A DNA stretch of 64,000 bases from Flavobacterium sp. 245 (lineage in GTDB: Bacteria; Bacteroidota; Bacteroidia; Flavobacteriales; Flavobacteriaceae), in the NCBI RefSeq assembly GCF_004362055.1, contig NZ_SNXB01000014.1:37193-101192 (forward strand), in the 5' to 3' direction. Positions 44,251 to 52,452 of this stretch are shown piece after piece. Position 1 is the first letter of the stretch. The number at the start of each line of letters is the position of its first letter. The notes beneath the pieces are model-generated. The model made no database searches, was not told the DNA's origin, and saw only the letters and a list, made by a program, of their open reading frames with translations. Made by a program: the position numbers and the translations under genes.

Positions 44251-44342
44251 TTGAAAGAAGTTAATTTGATGAAGTAGGGTTTTCTTTCTGTTTTTTCAAA
44301 TGGATCAAATGGAAAGAAGTAATAATTTTAAATTTTAATAAC

Positions 44343-45914
44343 ATGAAAAAAAATATAAAATGGCTTTTATTGGTTTCTCTAACCTTTATGGCATGTAATA
44401 GTGATGATAATGATACGCCTGCAGAAGTTCCGGTTGTTCCTGGTTCGGCAGTTTTTACAAAATATGTTGCGCTCGGAGATTCTTTTGCTGCTGGTTATAG
44501 TGATAATGCTTTATTTATAAAAGGTCAAACTAATGCATATCCGAATATTTTAGCGCAGCAATTAGCTGCAGCGGGAGGAGGAGAATTTAAAACTCCTTTA
44601 GTGAATGATAATATAGGAGGTTTGCTTTTGGGTGGTAATGTTATTGCAGGAACACGTTTGTATTTTGTTGGACAGACTCAAACTCCAACAAATGTACCTG
44701 GAAAACCAACAACAGAGGTTACGACGCATTTAACAGGGACATTTGGTAATTTAGGTGTTCCGGGGGCAAAAAGTTTTCATTTGCTAGCTCCTGGTTACGG
44801 AAATGTGGCAGGAGTTGCTACTGGTGCTGCTAATCCTTATTTTGCTAGATTTTCTAGTGCACCGGGAACTACAGTTTTAGCTGATGCAATTGCTCAAAAC
44901 CCGACGTTCTTCTCTTTATTTATTGGAGGAAATGATGTTTTAGCTTATGCAACTTCTGGAGGGGTAGGAAAAGATCAAACAGGAAATACAAATCCGGCGA
45001 CATACGGAGGAAGCGATATTACAGATCCAACCGTATTTGCAAATATGTATAATACTTTGGTTACAGGTTTAACTGCTAAAGGCGCAAAAGGAGTAGTGGC
45101 AAATTTGCCATACATTACCGCTTTGCCTTATTTTACAACAGTTCCTTATAATCCGCTTACGCCAAAAATTCTTGGAAATGGCAACGAAGCAGTAGGTAAA
45201 GCAACGATACAAGCATTAAATGCTCAGTTATATGGTCCTTTAAAACAAGCATTGACTGCTTTTGGTGCAGGAGACCGAATTAATTTATTGTCAGAAACAG
45301 CTACAAATCTTCCGCTTCTTATAAAAGATGAAAGTTTGACAAATCTATCAGCGCAGTTGACTGCTGCATTTACTCCAACATTGGGAGCGCAAACAGCTGC
45401 TTTTTATGGCGCAGTGTTTGGTCAGGCAAGACAAGCAAAAGCTACCGATTTAGTAGTTTTGACTACTAGAGCTGATATTGGTACTGCTCCGACCGCAGCA
45501 AATTCTGGTTTAGGAATTGCACCTCCGGCTCCTTTGGATAAATTTGGGATAACGTATCCGTTACAAGATAAACATGTATTGGTTCCAACAGAAACAGCAG
45601 AGGTTAAAAAAGCTACCGATGCTTATAATGTTACTATTGAAAGTATTGCTAAAGCAAAAGATCTGGCTTTTGTTGATACAAAGGCAACTTTGACGCAATT
45701 ATCAAGTGGTGGAATTAGATTTGGTAATTTTGTAATGTCATCTTCTTTTGCAACTGGTGGTGCTTTCTCATTAGACGGAGTTCATCCAAGTGCAAGAGGT
45801 TATGGTTTGATTGCTAATATTTTTATAGACGCCATTAATGCAAAATATGGTTCAACTTTGCGTCATGTTGATTTGGCTTTGTATCCAATTCAATATCCGC
45901 AAGTAATTCAATAA
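44343..45914 (+). CDS. SGNH/GDSL-hydrolase-like lipoprotein
   Basis: A 523-residue lipoprotein (lipobox LTFMAC). Block I is YVALGDSFAAGY with the nucleophile Ser, block III is FIGGNDVLAY with the Asn, and block V is DGVHPSARGY with the catalytic Asp and His. Unusually long inserts rich in Ala, Thr and Gly lie between the blocks. SGNH enzymes hydrolyse esters or acyl groups on lipids or glycans. The gene starts 92 nt after the TonB receptor and is probably co-transcribed, forming a receptor-lipase pair at the cell surface. Confidence 0.88.
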   Translation: MKKNIKWLLLVSLTFMACNSDDNDTPAEVPVVPGSAVFTKYVALGDSFAAGYSDNALFIKGQTNAYPNILAQQLAAAGGGEFKTPLVNDNIGGLLLGGNVIAGTRLYFVGQTQTPTNVPGKPTTEVTTHLTGTFGNLGVPGAKSFHLLAPGYGNVAGVATGAANPYFARFSSAPGTTVLADAIAQNPTFFSLFIGGNDVLAYATSGGVGKDQTGNTNPATYGGSDITDPTVFANMYNTLVTGLTAKGAKGVVANLPYITALPYFTTVPYNPLTPKILGNGNEAVGKATIQALNAQLYGPLKQALTAFGAGDRINLLSETATNLPLLIKDESLTNLSAQLTAAFTPTLGAQTAAFYGAVFGQARQAKATDLVVLTTRADIGTAPTAANSGLGIAPPAPLDKFGITYPLQDKHVLVPTETAEVKKATDAYNVTIESIAKAKDLAFVDTKATLTQLSSGGIRFGNFVMSSSFATGGAFSLDGVHPSARGYGLIANIFIDAINAKYGSTLRHVDLALYPIQYPQVIQ

Positions 45915-45931
45915 TGCCAATTTTTTTTAGT

Positions 45932-45969
45932 AAAAAGCCACTCATTTTTAAAATGCAGTGGCTTTTTTT
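45932..45969 (+). terminator. Rho-independent terminator of the receptor/lipase pair
   Basis: AAAAAGCCACT (45932-45942) pairs with AGTGGCTTTTT (45958-45968) and is followed by T. Confidence 0.88.
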
Positions 45970-46055
45970 ATTTTGTTAAAAAATACAATTTTAGTTATTT
46001 GAGGGCTTAGTTTTAGGAATCAAACAAAATGATGCTATTTTTTATGAAAAAAAAA

Positions 46056-46085
46056 TTGATTTTATATTTTAAAAAATTATCTTTG
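46056..46085 (+). promoter_or_regulatory. Candidate atpD-atpC promoter
   Basis: TTG at 46056-46058 and TATCTTTG at 46078-46085, spacer 19 nt, match the Bacteroidota consensus. The leader to the atpD ATG would be about 55 nt. Confidence 0.65.
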
Positions 46086-46146
46086 CGCTCTGAAAAAAGA
46101 GGTATTTTCGATAAACCTAAATAGCTATTTAATAAATACATAAGTA

Positions 46147-47658
46147 ATGTCAAAAGTAATAGGAAAAGTTGCTCAAATCATTGGACCAGTAGTTGACGTA
46201 GTTTTCAACGGTAAGGATGTTGAACTTCCAAAAATTTATGATTCATTAGAAATCACAAAAAAAGATGGAACATTATTAGTTCTTGAAGTACAATCTCACA
46301 TTGGAGAAAACACTGTTCGTACAATCTCTATGGACTCTACAGACGGTTTGTCTAGAGGATATGAAGTAGTTGGAACTGGTAATCCAATCCAAATGCCAAT
46401 CGGTCCAGACGTATATGGAAGATTATTCAATGTAATTGGAGATGCAATTGATGGTTTAGGAAACTTGCCAAAAACAGGAGAAAACGGTTTGTCTATTCAC
46501 AGACAAGCTCCTAAATTCGAAGATTTATCAACTTCATCTGAAGTTTTATTCACAGGTATTAAAGTAATCGATTTGATCGAGCCTTATGCAAAAGGAGGTA
46601 AAATTGGATTGTTTGGTGGTGCTGGTGTTGGTAAAACAGTATTGATTCAGGAGTTGATCAACAATATCGCAAAAGGTCACGGTGGACTTTCAGTATTCGC
46701 AGGAGTAGGAGAAAGAACACGTGAAGGAAATGACTTGCTTCGTGAGATGTTAGAGTCAGGAATTATTAAATACGGTGATGATTTCATGCACTCTATGGAA
46801 AATGGAGGATGGGATTTATCTAAAGTAGATGTTCCAGGAATGAGAGAGTCTAAAGCTACTTTCGTTTTCGGACAAATGAATGAGCCTCCTGGAGCTCGTG
46901 CTCGTGTAGCACTTTCAGGATTATCTATCGCTGAGTATTTCCGTGATGGAGCTGGAACTGATCAAGGTAAAGATGTATTATTCTTCGTTGATAACATTTT
47001 CCGTTTTACACAAGCAGGTTCTGAAGTATCAGCACTTTTAGGTCGTATGCCTTCTGCAGTAGGATACCAACCAACTCTAGCAACAGAGATGGGAGCTATG
47101 CAAGAGCGTATTACATCTACAAACAAAGGATCTATTACATCTGTACAAGCGGTTTACGTTCCTGCGGATGACTTAACTGACCCGGCGCCAGCAACAACGT
47201 TTGCTCACTTAGATGCTACAACAGTATTGTCTCGTAAAATTGCTGAGTTAGGTATTTATCCAGCGGTTGACCCGTTAGATTCTACTTCAAGAATTTTGAC
47301 TCCTCAAATTTTAGGAAATGAGCACTACGACTGTGCACAAAGAGTAAAAGAGATTCTTCAAAAATACAAACAACTTCAAGATATTATCGCGATTCTTGGT
47401 ATGGAAGAGTTATCTGAAGAAGATAAATTATCTGTATCTAGAGCACGTCGTGTACAACGTTTCTTGTCTCAGCCGTTCCACGTTGCTGAGCAGTTTACTG
47501 GTATTCCTGGAGTATTAGTTGATATTAAAGATACGATCAAAGGTTTCAACATGATTATTGATGGTGAGTTAGATCACCTTCCAGAAGCAGCTTTCAACTT
47601 GAAAGGTTCTATTCAGGATGCTATCGAAGCTGGAGAAAAAATGTTGGCTGAAGCATAA
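46147..47658 (+). CDS. atpD: ATP synthase subunit beta
   Basis: A 503-residue catalytic beta subunit of F1 ATPase. The P-loop is GLFGGAGVGKTVLIQEL (about 153-168), GERTREGND carries the catalytic Glu, and PSAVGYQPTLATEMGAMQERI is the conserved signature region. Length is typical for Bacteroidota. As in other flavobacteria, atpD-atpC is separate from the rest of the atp genes, none of which are in this window. It has its own promoter. Confidence 0.98.
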   Translation: MSKVIGKVAQIIGPVVDVVFNGKDVELPKIYDSLEITKKDGTLLVLEVQSHIGENTVRTISMDSTDGLSRGYEVVGTGNPIQMPIGPDVYGRLFNVIGDAIDGLGNLPKTGENGLSIHRQAPKFEDLSTSSEVLFTGIKVIDLIEPYAKGGKIGLFGGAGVGKTVLIQELINNIAKGHGGLSVFAGVGERTREGNDLLREMLESGIIKYGDDFMHSMENGGWDLSKVDVPGMRESKATFVFGQMNEPPGARARVALSGLSIAEYFRDGAGTDQGKDVLFFVDNIFRFTQAGSEVSALLGRMPSAVGYQPTLATEMGAMQERITSTNKGSITSVQAVYVPADDLTDPAPATTFAHLDATTVLSRKIAELGIYPAVDPLDSTSRILTPQILGNEHYDCAQRVKEILQKYKQLQDIIAILGMEELSEEDKLSVSRARRVQRFLSQPFHVAEQFTGIPGVLVDIKDTIKGFNMIIDGELDHLPEAAFNLKGSIQDAIEAGEKMLAEA

Positions 47659-47737
47659 TTTGGTTGTTAGTTGTTAGTTGTTAGTTGTTAGAAAGCAACC
47701 ATCAACCATCAACGATCAACTATTAACTAAAAAAAAT
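47659..47737. repeat. Tandem TTGTTAG / ATCAACC repeats between atpD and atpC
   Basis: Four consecutive TTGTTAG units (about 47664-47691) are followed by three ATCAACC-like units (about 47700-47719) and CTATTAAC. The two arrays are roughly complementary, so the transcript could form a long imperfect hairpin inside the atpDC message. It ends about ten bases before the atpC ATG. Confidence 0.75.
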
Positions 47738-48019
47738 ATGATTTTAGACATAGTATCACCAGAAGCAAAATTATTTTCAGGACAAGTGACTTCAGTTACG
47801 GTTCCTGGAGTTGATGGAAGCTTTCAAATTTTGAATAATCACGCTCCTATTGTTTCTATTCTTGAAAAAGGAACTATAAAAATTGCAGCGCCAAGCTTTA
47901 ATTTTTCTAAAGAGGTAGCAGATAAATTTATGAGAGTTAATGACCAAACTTATACATTAGAGATTACGTCAGGTACAATCGAAATGAAAGACAATAAAGT
48001 AATTGTTTTAGTTGACTAA
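47738..48019 (+). CDS. atpC: ATP synthase epsilon subunit, N-terminal domain only
   Basis: A 93-residue protein that matches the beta-sandwich domain of the epsilon subunit: MILDIVSPEAKLFSGQVTSV, then VPGVDGSFQILNNHAPIVSIL. The two C-terminal helices (about 45 residues in E. coli) that can inhibit ATP hydrolysis are absent, and a stop plus terminator follow directly. The start is the ATG at 47738; a longer frame would translate the spacer repeats. This short form is common in Bacteroidota. Confidence 0.93.
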   Translation: MILDIVSPEAKLFSGQVTSVTVPGVDGSFQILNNHAPIVSILEKGTIKIAAPSFNFSKEVADKFMRVNDQTYTLEITSGTIEMKDNKVIVLVD

Positions 48020-48037
48020 TACAATTTCAAAATAAAT

Positions 48038-48068
48038 GAAAAGCCAAACAGTAATGTTTGGCTTTTTT
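48038..48068 (+). terminator. Rho-independent terminator of atpC
   Basis: AAAAGCCAAAC pairs with GTTTGGCTTTTT around a short AGTAAT loop. Confidence 0.92.
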
Positions 48069-48111
48069 TATGTCCAAAAGTTTCTTTTATTTAATTTCTA
48101 ATTCAATTTCA

Positions 48112-48119
48112 TAACTTTG
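48112..48119 (+). promoter_or_regulatory. Candidate bioF -7 element, possibly giving a leaderless mRNA
   Basis: TAACTTTG matches TAnnTTTG but ends only five bases before the bioF ATG (48125). Transcription starting 4-7 bases after the element would begin at the start codon. No -33 TTG is seen. Confidence 0.45.
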
Positions 48120-48124
48120 CTTTC

Positions 48125-49261
48125 ATGAAATTACCTGAAAATCTTATTCAAAAGCTTGAGAACAGAAAGCAAAATAATTCGTTAAGAAAATTGCCAAGTT
48201 TTAATAACCTTGTTGATTTTTCGTCAAACGATTATATCGGATTTTCAAAATCGGAATCTATTTTTAAACTTTCGCACCATTATTTAATTGAAAATGAAAT
48301 CGTTCAAAATGGAGCTACTGGTTCACGATTAATATCAGGTAATCATTCTTTATACCAAGTTGCGGAATCTTTTATAGCGCAATTTCATGAGGCTGAATCG
48401 GCTTTAATTTTTAATTCGGGTTACGATGCCAATGTTGGTTTTTTTAGTGCTTTACCGCAACGAAATGATGTTATTTTGTATGACGAGTTAAGTCATGCTT
48501 CTATTCGTGACGGAATTGCAATGTCAAATGCAAAATCTTATAAATTCAATCACAACGATTTTGAAGATTTAGAGCGTCTGATTGTAAAGTTTCCTGATAC
48601 AAATATCTATGTTGTTACCGAAACTGTTTTTTCAATGGATGGTGATAGTCCTAATTTAGAAGAATTAGTAGATTTAACAGAAAAATATAATTGCTACTTA
48701 ATAGTCGATGAAGCCCACACTCTGGGTGTTTTTGGAGAAAAAGGAGAAGGCTTGACGCAATATCTGCAACTGCATAACAGAATTTTTGCCCGAATTATGA
48801 CATTCGGAAAAGGTCTTGGTTGTCACGGTTCGGTGGTGTTGGGAAGTTTTGAACTTAAAGAATATCTTGTAAACTTCTCCAGAAGTTTTATTTACACAAC
48901 AGGTTTGTCTCCACATGCTGTTGCTACGATCTTGATTGCTTACCAACACTTAGAATCAGAAAAAGAATCGATTGAAAAATTACGTCAGAATATCATTTTC
49001 TTTAATCAGCAGAAAAGTTTATTGGGATTAAAGACAATGTTTGTCCGAAGTAAATCGGCAATACAATCTGCTATTGTTCCGGGAAATGGAAAAGTGAAAC
49101 AGTTAGCACAGCAACTGCAAGATAAAGGTTTTGATGTCAAACCGATTCTTTCACCTACAGTTCCTGAAGGTCAGGAACGACTTCGTTTTTGTATTCACAG
49201 TTATAATTCTGAAGAAGAAATCAATCTGGCTTTAGAATTATTAAGAAATTTCGTATTTTAG
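48125..49261 (+). CDS. bioF: 8-amino-7-oxononanoate synthase-like aminotransferase
   Basis: A 378-residue PLP enzyme of the alpha-oxoamine synthase family. BioF condenses pimeloyl-ACP/CoA and alanine in biotin synthesis. The N-terminal NLVDFSSNDYIGFS, GATGSRLISGNHSLY, and IVDEAHTLGVFGEKGEG segments are typical. The PLP lysine is in MTFGKGLGCHGSVVLG. bioD and bioA lie 3.2 kb downstream on the same strand, supporting a BioF role over the related KBL or serine palmitoyltransferase. Confidence 0.9.
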   Translation: MKLPENLIQKLENRKQNNSLRKLPSFNNLVDFSSNDYIGFSKSESIFKLSHHYLIENEIVQNGATGSRLISGNHSLYQVAESFIAQFHEAESALIFNSGYDANVGFFSALPQRNDVILYDELSHASIRDGIAMSNAKSYKFNHNDFEDLERLIVKFPDTNIYVVTETVFSMDGDSPNLEELVDLTEKYNCYLIVDEAHTLGVFGEKGEGLTQYLQLHNRIFARIMTFGKGLGCHGSVVLGSFELKEYLVNFSRSFIYTTGLSPHAVATILIAYQHLESEKESIEKLRQNIIFFNQQKSLLGLKTMFVRSKSAIQSAIVPGNGKVKQLAQQLQDKGFDVKPILSPTVPEGQERLRFCIHSYNSEEEINLALELLRNFVF

Positions 49262-49310
49262 CGCACAGATGACGCTGATTTAGCGGATTGTCGCAGATGA
49301 TTATGGCAGA
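49262..49310. repeat. ATCTGCG/GCGGAT-type word repeats around the GxxExxY gene start
   Basis: GCACAGATGACGCTGATTTAGCGGATTGTCGCAGATG words run from the bioF stop into the first codons of the next gene. A matching AATCTGCGATAATCTG word lies at that gene's stop (about 49691-49711), so the gene is flanked by, and partly built from, the same repeat. Confidence 0.6.
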
Positions 49311-49707
49311 TTTATTACACAAGGAAATTTCTAAACCAATTTTGAAAATTTTTTACGATGTTTATAACGAACTTGGTTATGGCTTTCTTGAAAAAGTATA
49401 TCAAAATGCAATGTACTTCGAATTAAAAGCACAAGGCTATAAAGTAGAAGCTCAGAAGCAAATAAAAGTTTATTTCAAAAATCAGTTAGTCGGAGAATTT
49501 TATGCTGATTTATTAATTGAAGACACAATAATTGTTGAACTCAAGGTTTGTGAATATCTTATCAGTTCTCATATAGCTCAATTAATGAACTATCTAAAAT
49601 CAACTCAAATTCAAGTTGGCTTGTTGTTGAATTTTGGAGAAACGCCAGAATTTAAGCGCATTATCTACACAAAAAATAGAAAACAAAATATCAATAATCT
49701 GCGATAA
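49297..49707 (+). CDS. GxxExxY family protein (PD-(D/E)XK_3-like)
   Basis: A 136-residue protein with the family motif GFLEKVY (Gly29, Glu32, Tyr35). DLLIEDTIIVELK gives an Asp...ExK pair like the PD-(D/E)XK nuclease core. A basic tail follows (IIYTKNRKQNINNLR). Members are predicted nucleases of unknown role. The ATG at 49297 is preferred over the ATG two codons later and a TTG three codons earlier. Its start and stop lie inside spacer repeats, which suggests it arrived with them. Confidence 0.8.
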   Translation: MIMADLLHKEISKPILKIFYDVYNELGYGFLEKVYQNAMYFELKAQGYKVEAQKQIKVYFKNQLVGEFYADLLIEDTIIVELKVCEYLISSHIAQLMNYLKSTQIQVGLLLNFGETPEFKRIIYTKNRKQNINNLR

Positions 49708-49853
49708 TCTGTTGGATCAGTTCGATCGGTGGGCTTTTTTTTTCTTCTCTAAAGTATTGTATTTCCTCACTTTTTAAAAAAAGTTGAAAATTTTTTGTAA
49801 CGTTTTGATTATTCGATTACTTACGAGCCGTAATCAAATAAACCAAAATAATT

Positions 49854-50051
49854 ATGAAAACACAATCAACTTCAAAAAAAGAAAGAACTTCAAGCTTTGT
49901 ATTTATATTTTGTACTTCTCTCGGATTAGGGTACACTTTAGCAAACCATTTTATTTTCGATAAACCAAGAACAGAAACGCTCATTGTAATGATTTGTTTA
50001 TTTGTGATTTCAATCGCTTCTTGGCAACGAAAAAAATTCATGAAGAATTAA
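49854..50051 (+). CDS. Small two-helix membrane protein, copy 1
   Basis: A 65-residue protein with two hydrophobic segments (about 15-32 and 42-56) and a basic tail, WQRKKFMKN. It is a clear paralogue of the next gene: both begin MKT-STS, share an F-I-x-DKP loop and end WQRKK. Function is unknown. Tandem duplication is inferred from adjacency and full-length similarity. Confidence 0.7.
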   Translation: MKTQSTSKKERTSSFVFIFCTSLGLGYTLANHFIFDKPRTETLIVMICLFVISIASWQRKKFMKN

Positions 50052-50128
50052 CAGCGTTTTTCAATCATCAAATCAATCAATCAAATTTTATTCAATCATC
50101 AATCATTAATCAATAAATCAAATCAATT
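50052..50128. repeat. (AATC)n-like low-complexity leader
   Basis: CAATCATCAAATCAATCAATC words fill the spacer between the two small membrane-protein genes. A similar tract precedes the TraB gene. Confidence 0.6.
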
Positions 50129-50323
50129 ATGAAAACAACATCAACTTCAATCGGCGAAAAAATCTTCAATTTCTTGTTTGTTCAATTAGCTTCTGCAGGA
50201 CTAGCTTATTCTCTTGTAAACCAATTTATTTTAGACAAACCAAATAAAGACCTGCTTCTAACTATGCTTTGTTTGTTTTTTGCTTCTTTGGCTTGTTGGC
50301 AAAGAAAAAAATACAGCAAATAA
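50129..50323 (+). CDS. Small two-helix membrane protein, copy 2
   Basis: A 64-residue paralogue of the preceding gene: the same two-helix plan, LVNQFILDKPNKDLL loop and CWQRKKYSK tail. The pair probably sits in the inner membrane with the basic tail in the cytoplasm, by the positive-inside rule. Its role is unknown. Confidence 0.7.
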   Translation: MKTTSTSIGEKIFNFLFVQLASAGLAYSLVNQFILDKPNKDLLLTMLCLFFASLACWQRKKYSK

Positions 50324-50400
50324 TAAGAAGTTTTAAAATCATCAATCAAATCAATCAAATCAAATCAATCAAACATCATCAATCAAAATCAATCAACATT
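50324..50400. repeat. (AATC)n/(ATCA)n low-complexity leader of the TraB gene
   Basis: AATCATCAATCAAATCAATC words extend to the TraB/GumN ATG. The region is nearly free of G, so it is probably unstructured RNA. Translation from an upstream ATG at 50269 is rejected because it would encode this tract. Confidence 0.6.
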
Positions 50401-51264
50401 ATGAAAAATTTACTTACATCAGCAATCGCAGTAATCTTATTAGTTTTTAGTGGAAAAACTCAAGCGCAAACAAAATCTCCAAAACTAGAAAATTCTCTTT
50501 TATGGGAAGTTTCAGGAAACGGTTTAGCAAAACCATCCTATCTGTACGGAACCGTTCATATGATTTGTGCGGGAGATTTTTTTCTTACCGAAAAAACAAA
50601 AAAAGCATTTGCATCGTCAGAGAAATTGGTTTTAGAGGTAAATCTGGCTGACCCAAAAGAATTGAGTGATATGCAAAAAATGGCAATGGGTAAAGAACCA
50701 TTAAGTAAAAAATTAACGCCAACGCAACTCGCCGATTTAGATAAAATATTGAAAACAACGACAGGAATGAGTGTTCAACAAGTAGATAGCTTTACTCTAA
50801 TGACAGTTATGAGTTTAATTTCGGTGAAAACATTTGGTTGTACAGATTTAAAATTTTATGAGATGAGCTTTATAGAAATGGCTAAATCTCGAAATATTGA
50901 AACTGTGGGTCTTGAAACAATTAAATCGCAATTAGAAAGTGTCGACAAAGCGTTTTCTGATGATGAAATGATTGCTTCTTTGGCAGAGTATAATACAAAT
51001 GAAACTACTAAATTAGTAACGAATTATAAAAGTGAAAATTTAGGTGAGTTGTTCAAAGGTATCACAGATGAAAAATATATGAATGCGAAGGCAAGAAAAT
51101 ATATGCTTGACAATCGAAATGAAAATTGGGTAACGCAATTGCCTGAAATGATGAAAAAAGAAAGTGTATTTGTTGCCGTGGGAGCTGGACATTTGGGCGG
51201 AGAGTTGGGATTAATTAATTTATTAAGAAAAGCAGGATATATTGTAAAACCAGTAATGAATTAA
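50401..51264 (+). CDS. TraB/GumN-family protein
   Basis: A 287-residue protein with a signal peptide (MKNLLTSAIAVILLVFSGKTQAQ). The two TraB/GumN metal-ligand-like motifs are YLYGTVHM near the N-terminus and GAGHLGGELGLINLLRKAGY near the C-terminus. LVLEVNLADP is the conserved strand between them. Tiki-type relatives are metalloproteases, but bacterial GumN-like proteins are mostly uncharacterised. It is eight nt upstream of the sigma-factor gene and may be regulated by it. Confidence 0.88.
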   Translation: MKNLLTSAIAVILLVFSGKTQAQTKSPKLENSLLWEVSGNGLAKPSYLYGTVHMICAGDFFLTEKTKKAFASSEKLVLEVNLADPKELSDMQKMAMGKEPLSKKLTPTQLADLDKILKTTTGMSVQQVDSFTLMTVMSLISVKTFGCTDLKFYEMSFIEMAKSRNIETVGLETIKSQLESVDKAFSDDEMIASLAEYNTNETTKLVTNYKSENLGELFKGITDEKYMNAKARKYMLDNRNENWVTQLPEMMKKESVFVAVGAGHLGGELGLINLLRKAGYIVKPVMN

Positions 51265-51271
51265 AACAATT

Positions 51272-51775
51272 TTGAAAGAGAAAGAGCAAGAGTTTTTAAA
51301 TCGGATAGAAAGTCACAAAGGAATTCTGTACAAAGTTTCAAAAATGTACATGGACAATTATGATGATCAGCAGGATTTGTTTCAGGAGATTGTCTGTCAG
51401 CTTTGGAAATCGTATGATACGTTTCGAAATGAAAGCCAATTTTCGACCTGGATGTATCGAGTGGCCGTTAATACCGCTATCGTTTTCCTGAGAAAAGAAA
51501 AACGAAAGGTGGATAAATACGAAATTGCTTCGGAGAATATTAAAGATGATGAAGGCGACTCGCATATAAAAGAAAGTCAGCTGGATCATTTTTATAAAGC
51601 AGTTCAGAAATTGGAAAAAATTGACAAAGCTATCATCTTCTATCAACTCGAGGGTTTTTCGCATAAGGAAATTGGAGAGAATCTTGGAATTTCTGAAGGA
51701 AACGCAAGAGTGAAATTAAACAGAGCAAAAGAAAAATTAAAAGAAATAATTAAAAATCAGGGATATGGATTTTAA
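51272..51775 (+). CDS. ECF-type RNA polymerase sigma factor
   Basis: A 167-residue sigma-70 family protein with regions sigma2 (about 10-85; DDQQDLFQEIVCQLWKSYDT) and sigma4 (about 105-160; QLEGFSHKEIGENLGISEGN, a helix-turn-helix). No sigma3, so ECF type. No ATG lies near the N-terminus; TTG at 51272 is the only reasonable start, because the upstream frame is closed by a stop. The last bases overlap the following membrane-protein gene, as expected for a sigma/anti-sigma pair. Confidence 0.9.
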   Translation: MKEKEQEFLNRIESHKGILYKVSKMYMDNYDDQQDLFQEIVCQLWKSYDTFRNESQFSTWMYRVAVNTAIVFLRKEKRKVDKYEIASENIKDDEGDSHIKESQLDHFYKAVQKLEKIDKAIIFYQLEGFSHKEIGENLGISEGNARVKLNRAKEKLKEIIKNQGYGF

Positions 51776-52382
51776 CGATATACAAAACGCATGGAATAAC
51801 GAGAAGACTGAAAATGTCGTTCTTCCAGATAATTTAGAAAAAATACAGTCGGCCAATACACCATTGGATAAGATTAAGAAAAATTTAAAAATGGAATTTT
51901 TTCATCAAAGCATTTCAATTGTCCTTATCGGATTTATTCCTTTAATATTTGATTTTCCGCAAAAAGGAATAATGTTGTTTTACTTACTTTTTAGCTTTTT
52001 TGTGGCGATTTGCGTTTATTATTTAGCAAAACTTTATTTCTTTTATAAAAGATTGGGCGCTATCACATTAAAAACAAAAGACAGTTTGTATGAAACTTAT
52101 TTTGATATTAGACTGAATATGGAATTGTACAAAACTTGGGGATTTGCATTAACTCCTTTTATGATTATGGCCACAATAGGTCTTTTGTATAATGACCTTT
52201 CTAAAAAAATCCCTGGCTTTTTAACTACAGGAATAACAAATTATCAATTGGTCGTATTGTTTGGAATTGTTGTTTTTAGCATGCTTTTTATGGGAGTTGC
52301 TTTAGAATGGTGGGTGCATAAATTTTATGGAAAATATGCCAAAGAAATCAAAAAAGTAATTGACGAACTAAAAGAAGAATAA
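51765..52382 (+). CDS. Membrane protein, candidate anti-sigma factor
   Basis: A 205-residue protein with a soluble N-terminus (about 1-45; MDFNDIQNAWNNEK) and four hydrophobic segments (about 50-66, 68-88, 120-140 and 160-180). It ends in a helical basic tail. No zinc-binding anti-sigma motif (HxxxCxxC) is visible, so the anti-sigma role rests only on the 11-nt overlap with the sigma gene and on size. A terminator follows. Confidence 0.7.
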   Translation: MDFNDIQNAWNNEKTENVVLPDNLEKIQSANTPLDKIKKNLKMEFFHQSISIVLIGFIPLIFDFPQKGIMLFYLLFSFFVAICVYYLAKLYFFYKRLGAITLKTKDSLYETYFDIRLNMELYKTWGFALTPFMIMATIGLLYNDLSKKIPGFLTTGITNYQLVVLFGIVVFSMLFMGVALEWWVHKFYGKYAKEIKKVIDELKEE

Positions 52383-52387
52383 AACTC

Positions 52388-52419
52388 AACCCATCGTAAT
52401 TGATGGGTTTCTTGTTTTT
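52388..52419 (+). terminator. Rho-independent terminator of the sigma-factor operon
   Basis: AACCCATC pairs with GATGGGTT around GTAATT, followed by TCTTGTTTTT. Confidence 0.8.
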
Positions 52420-52452
52420 ATTGGTATTTTTGTATTTCATTAAAATAAAAAA

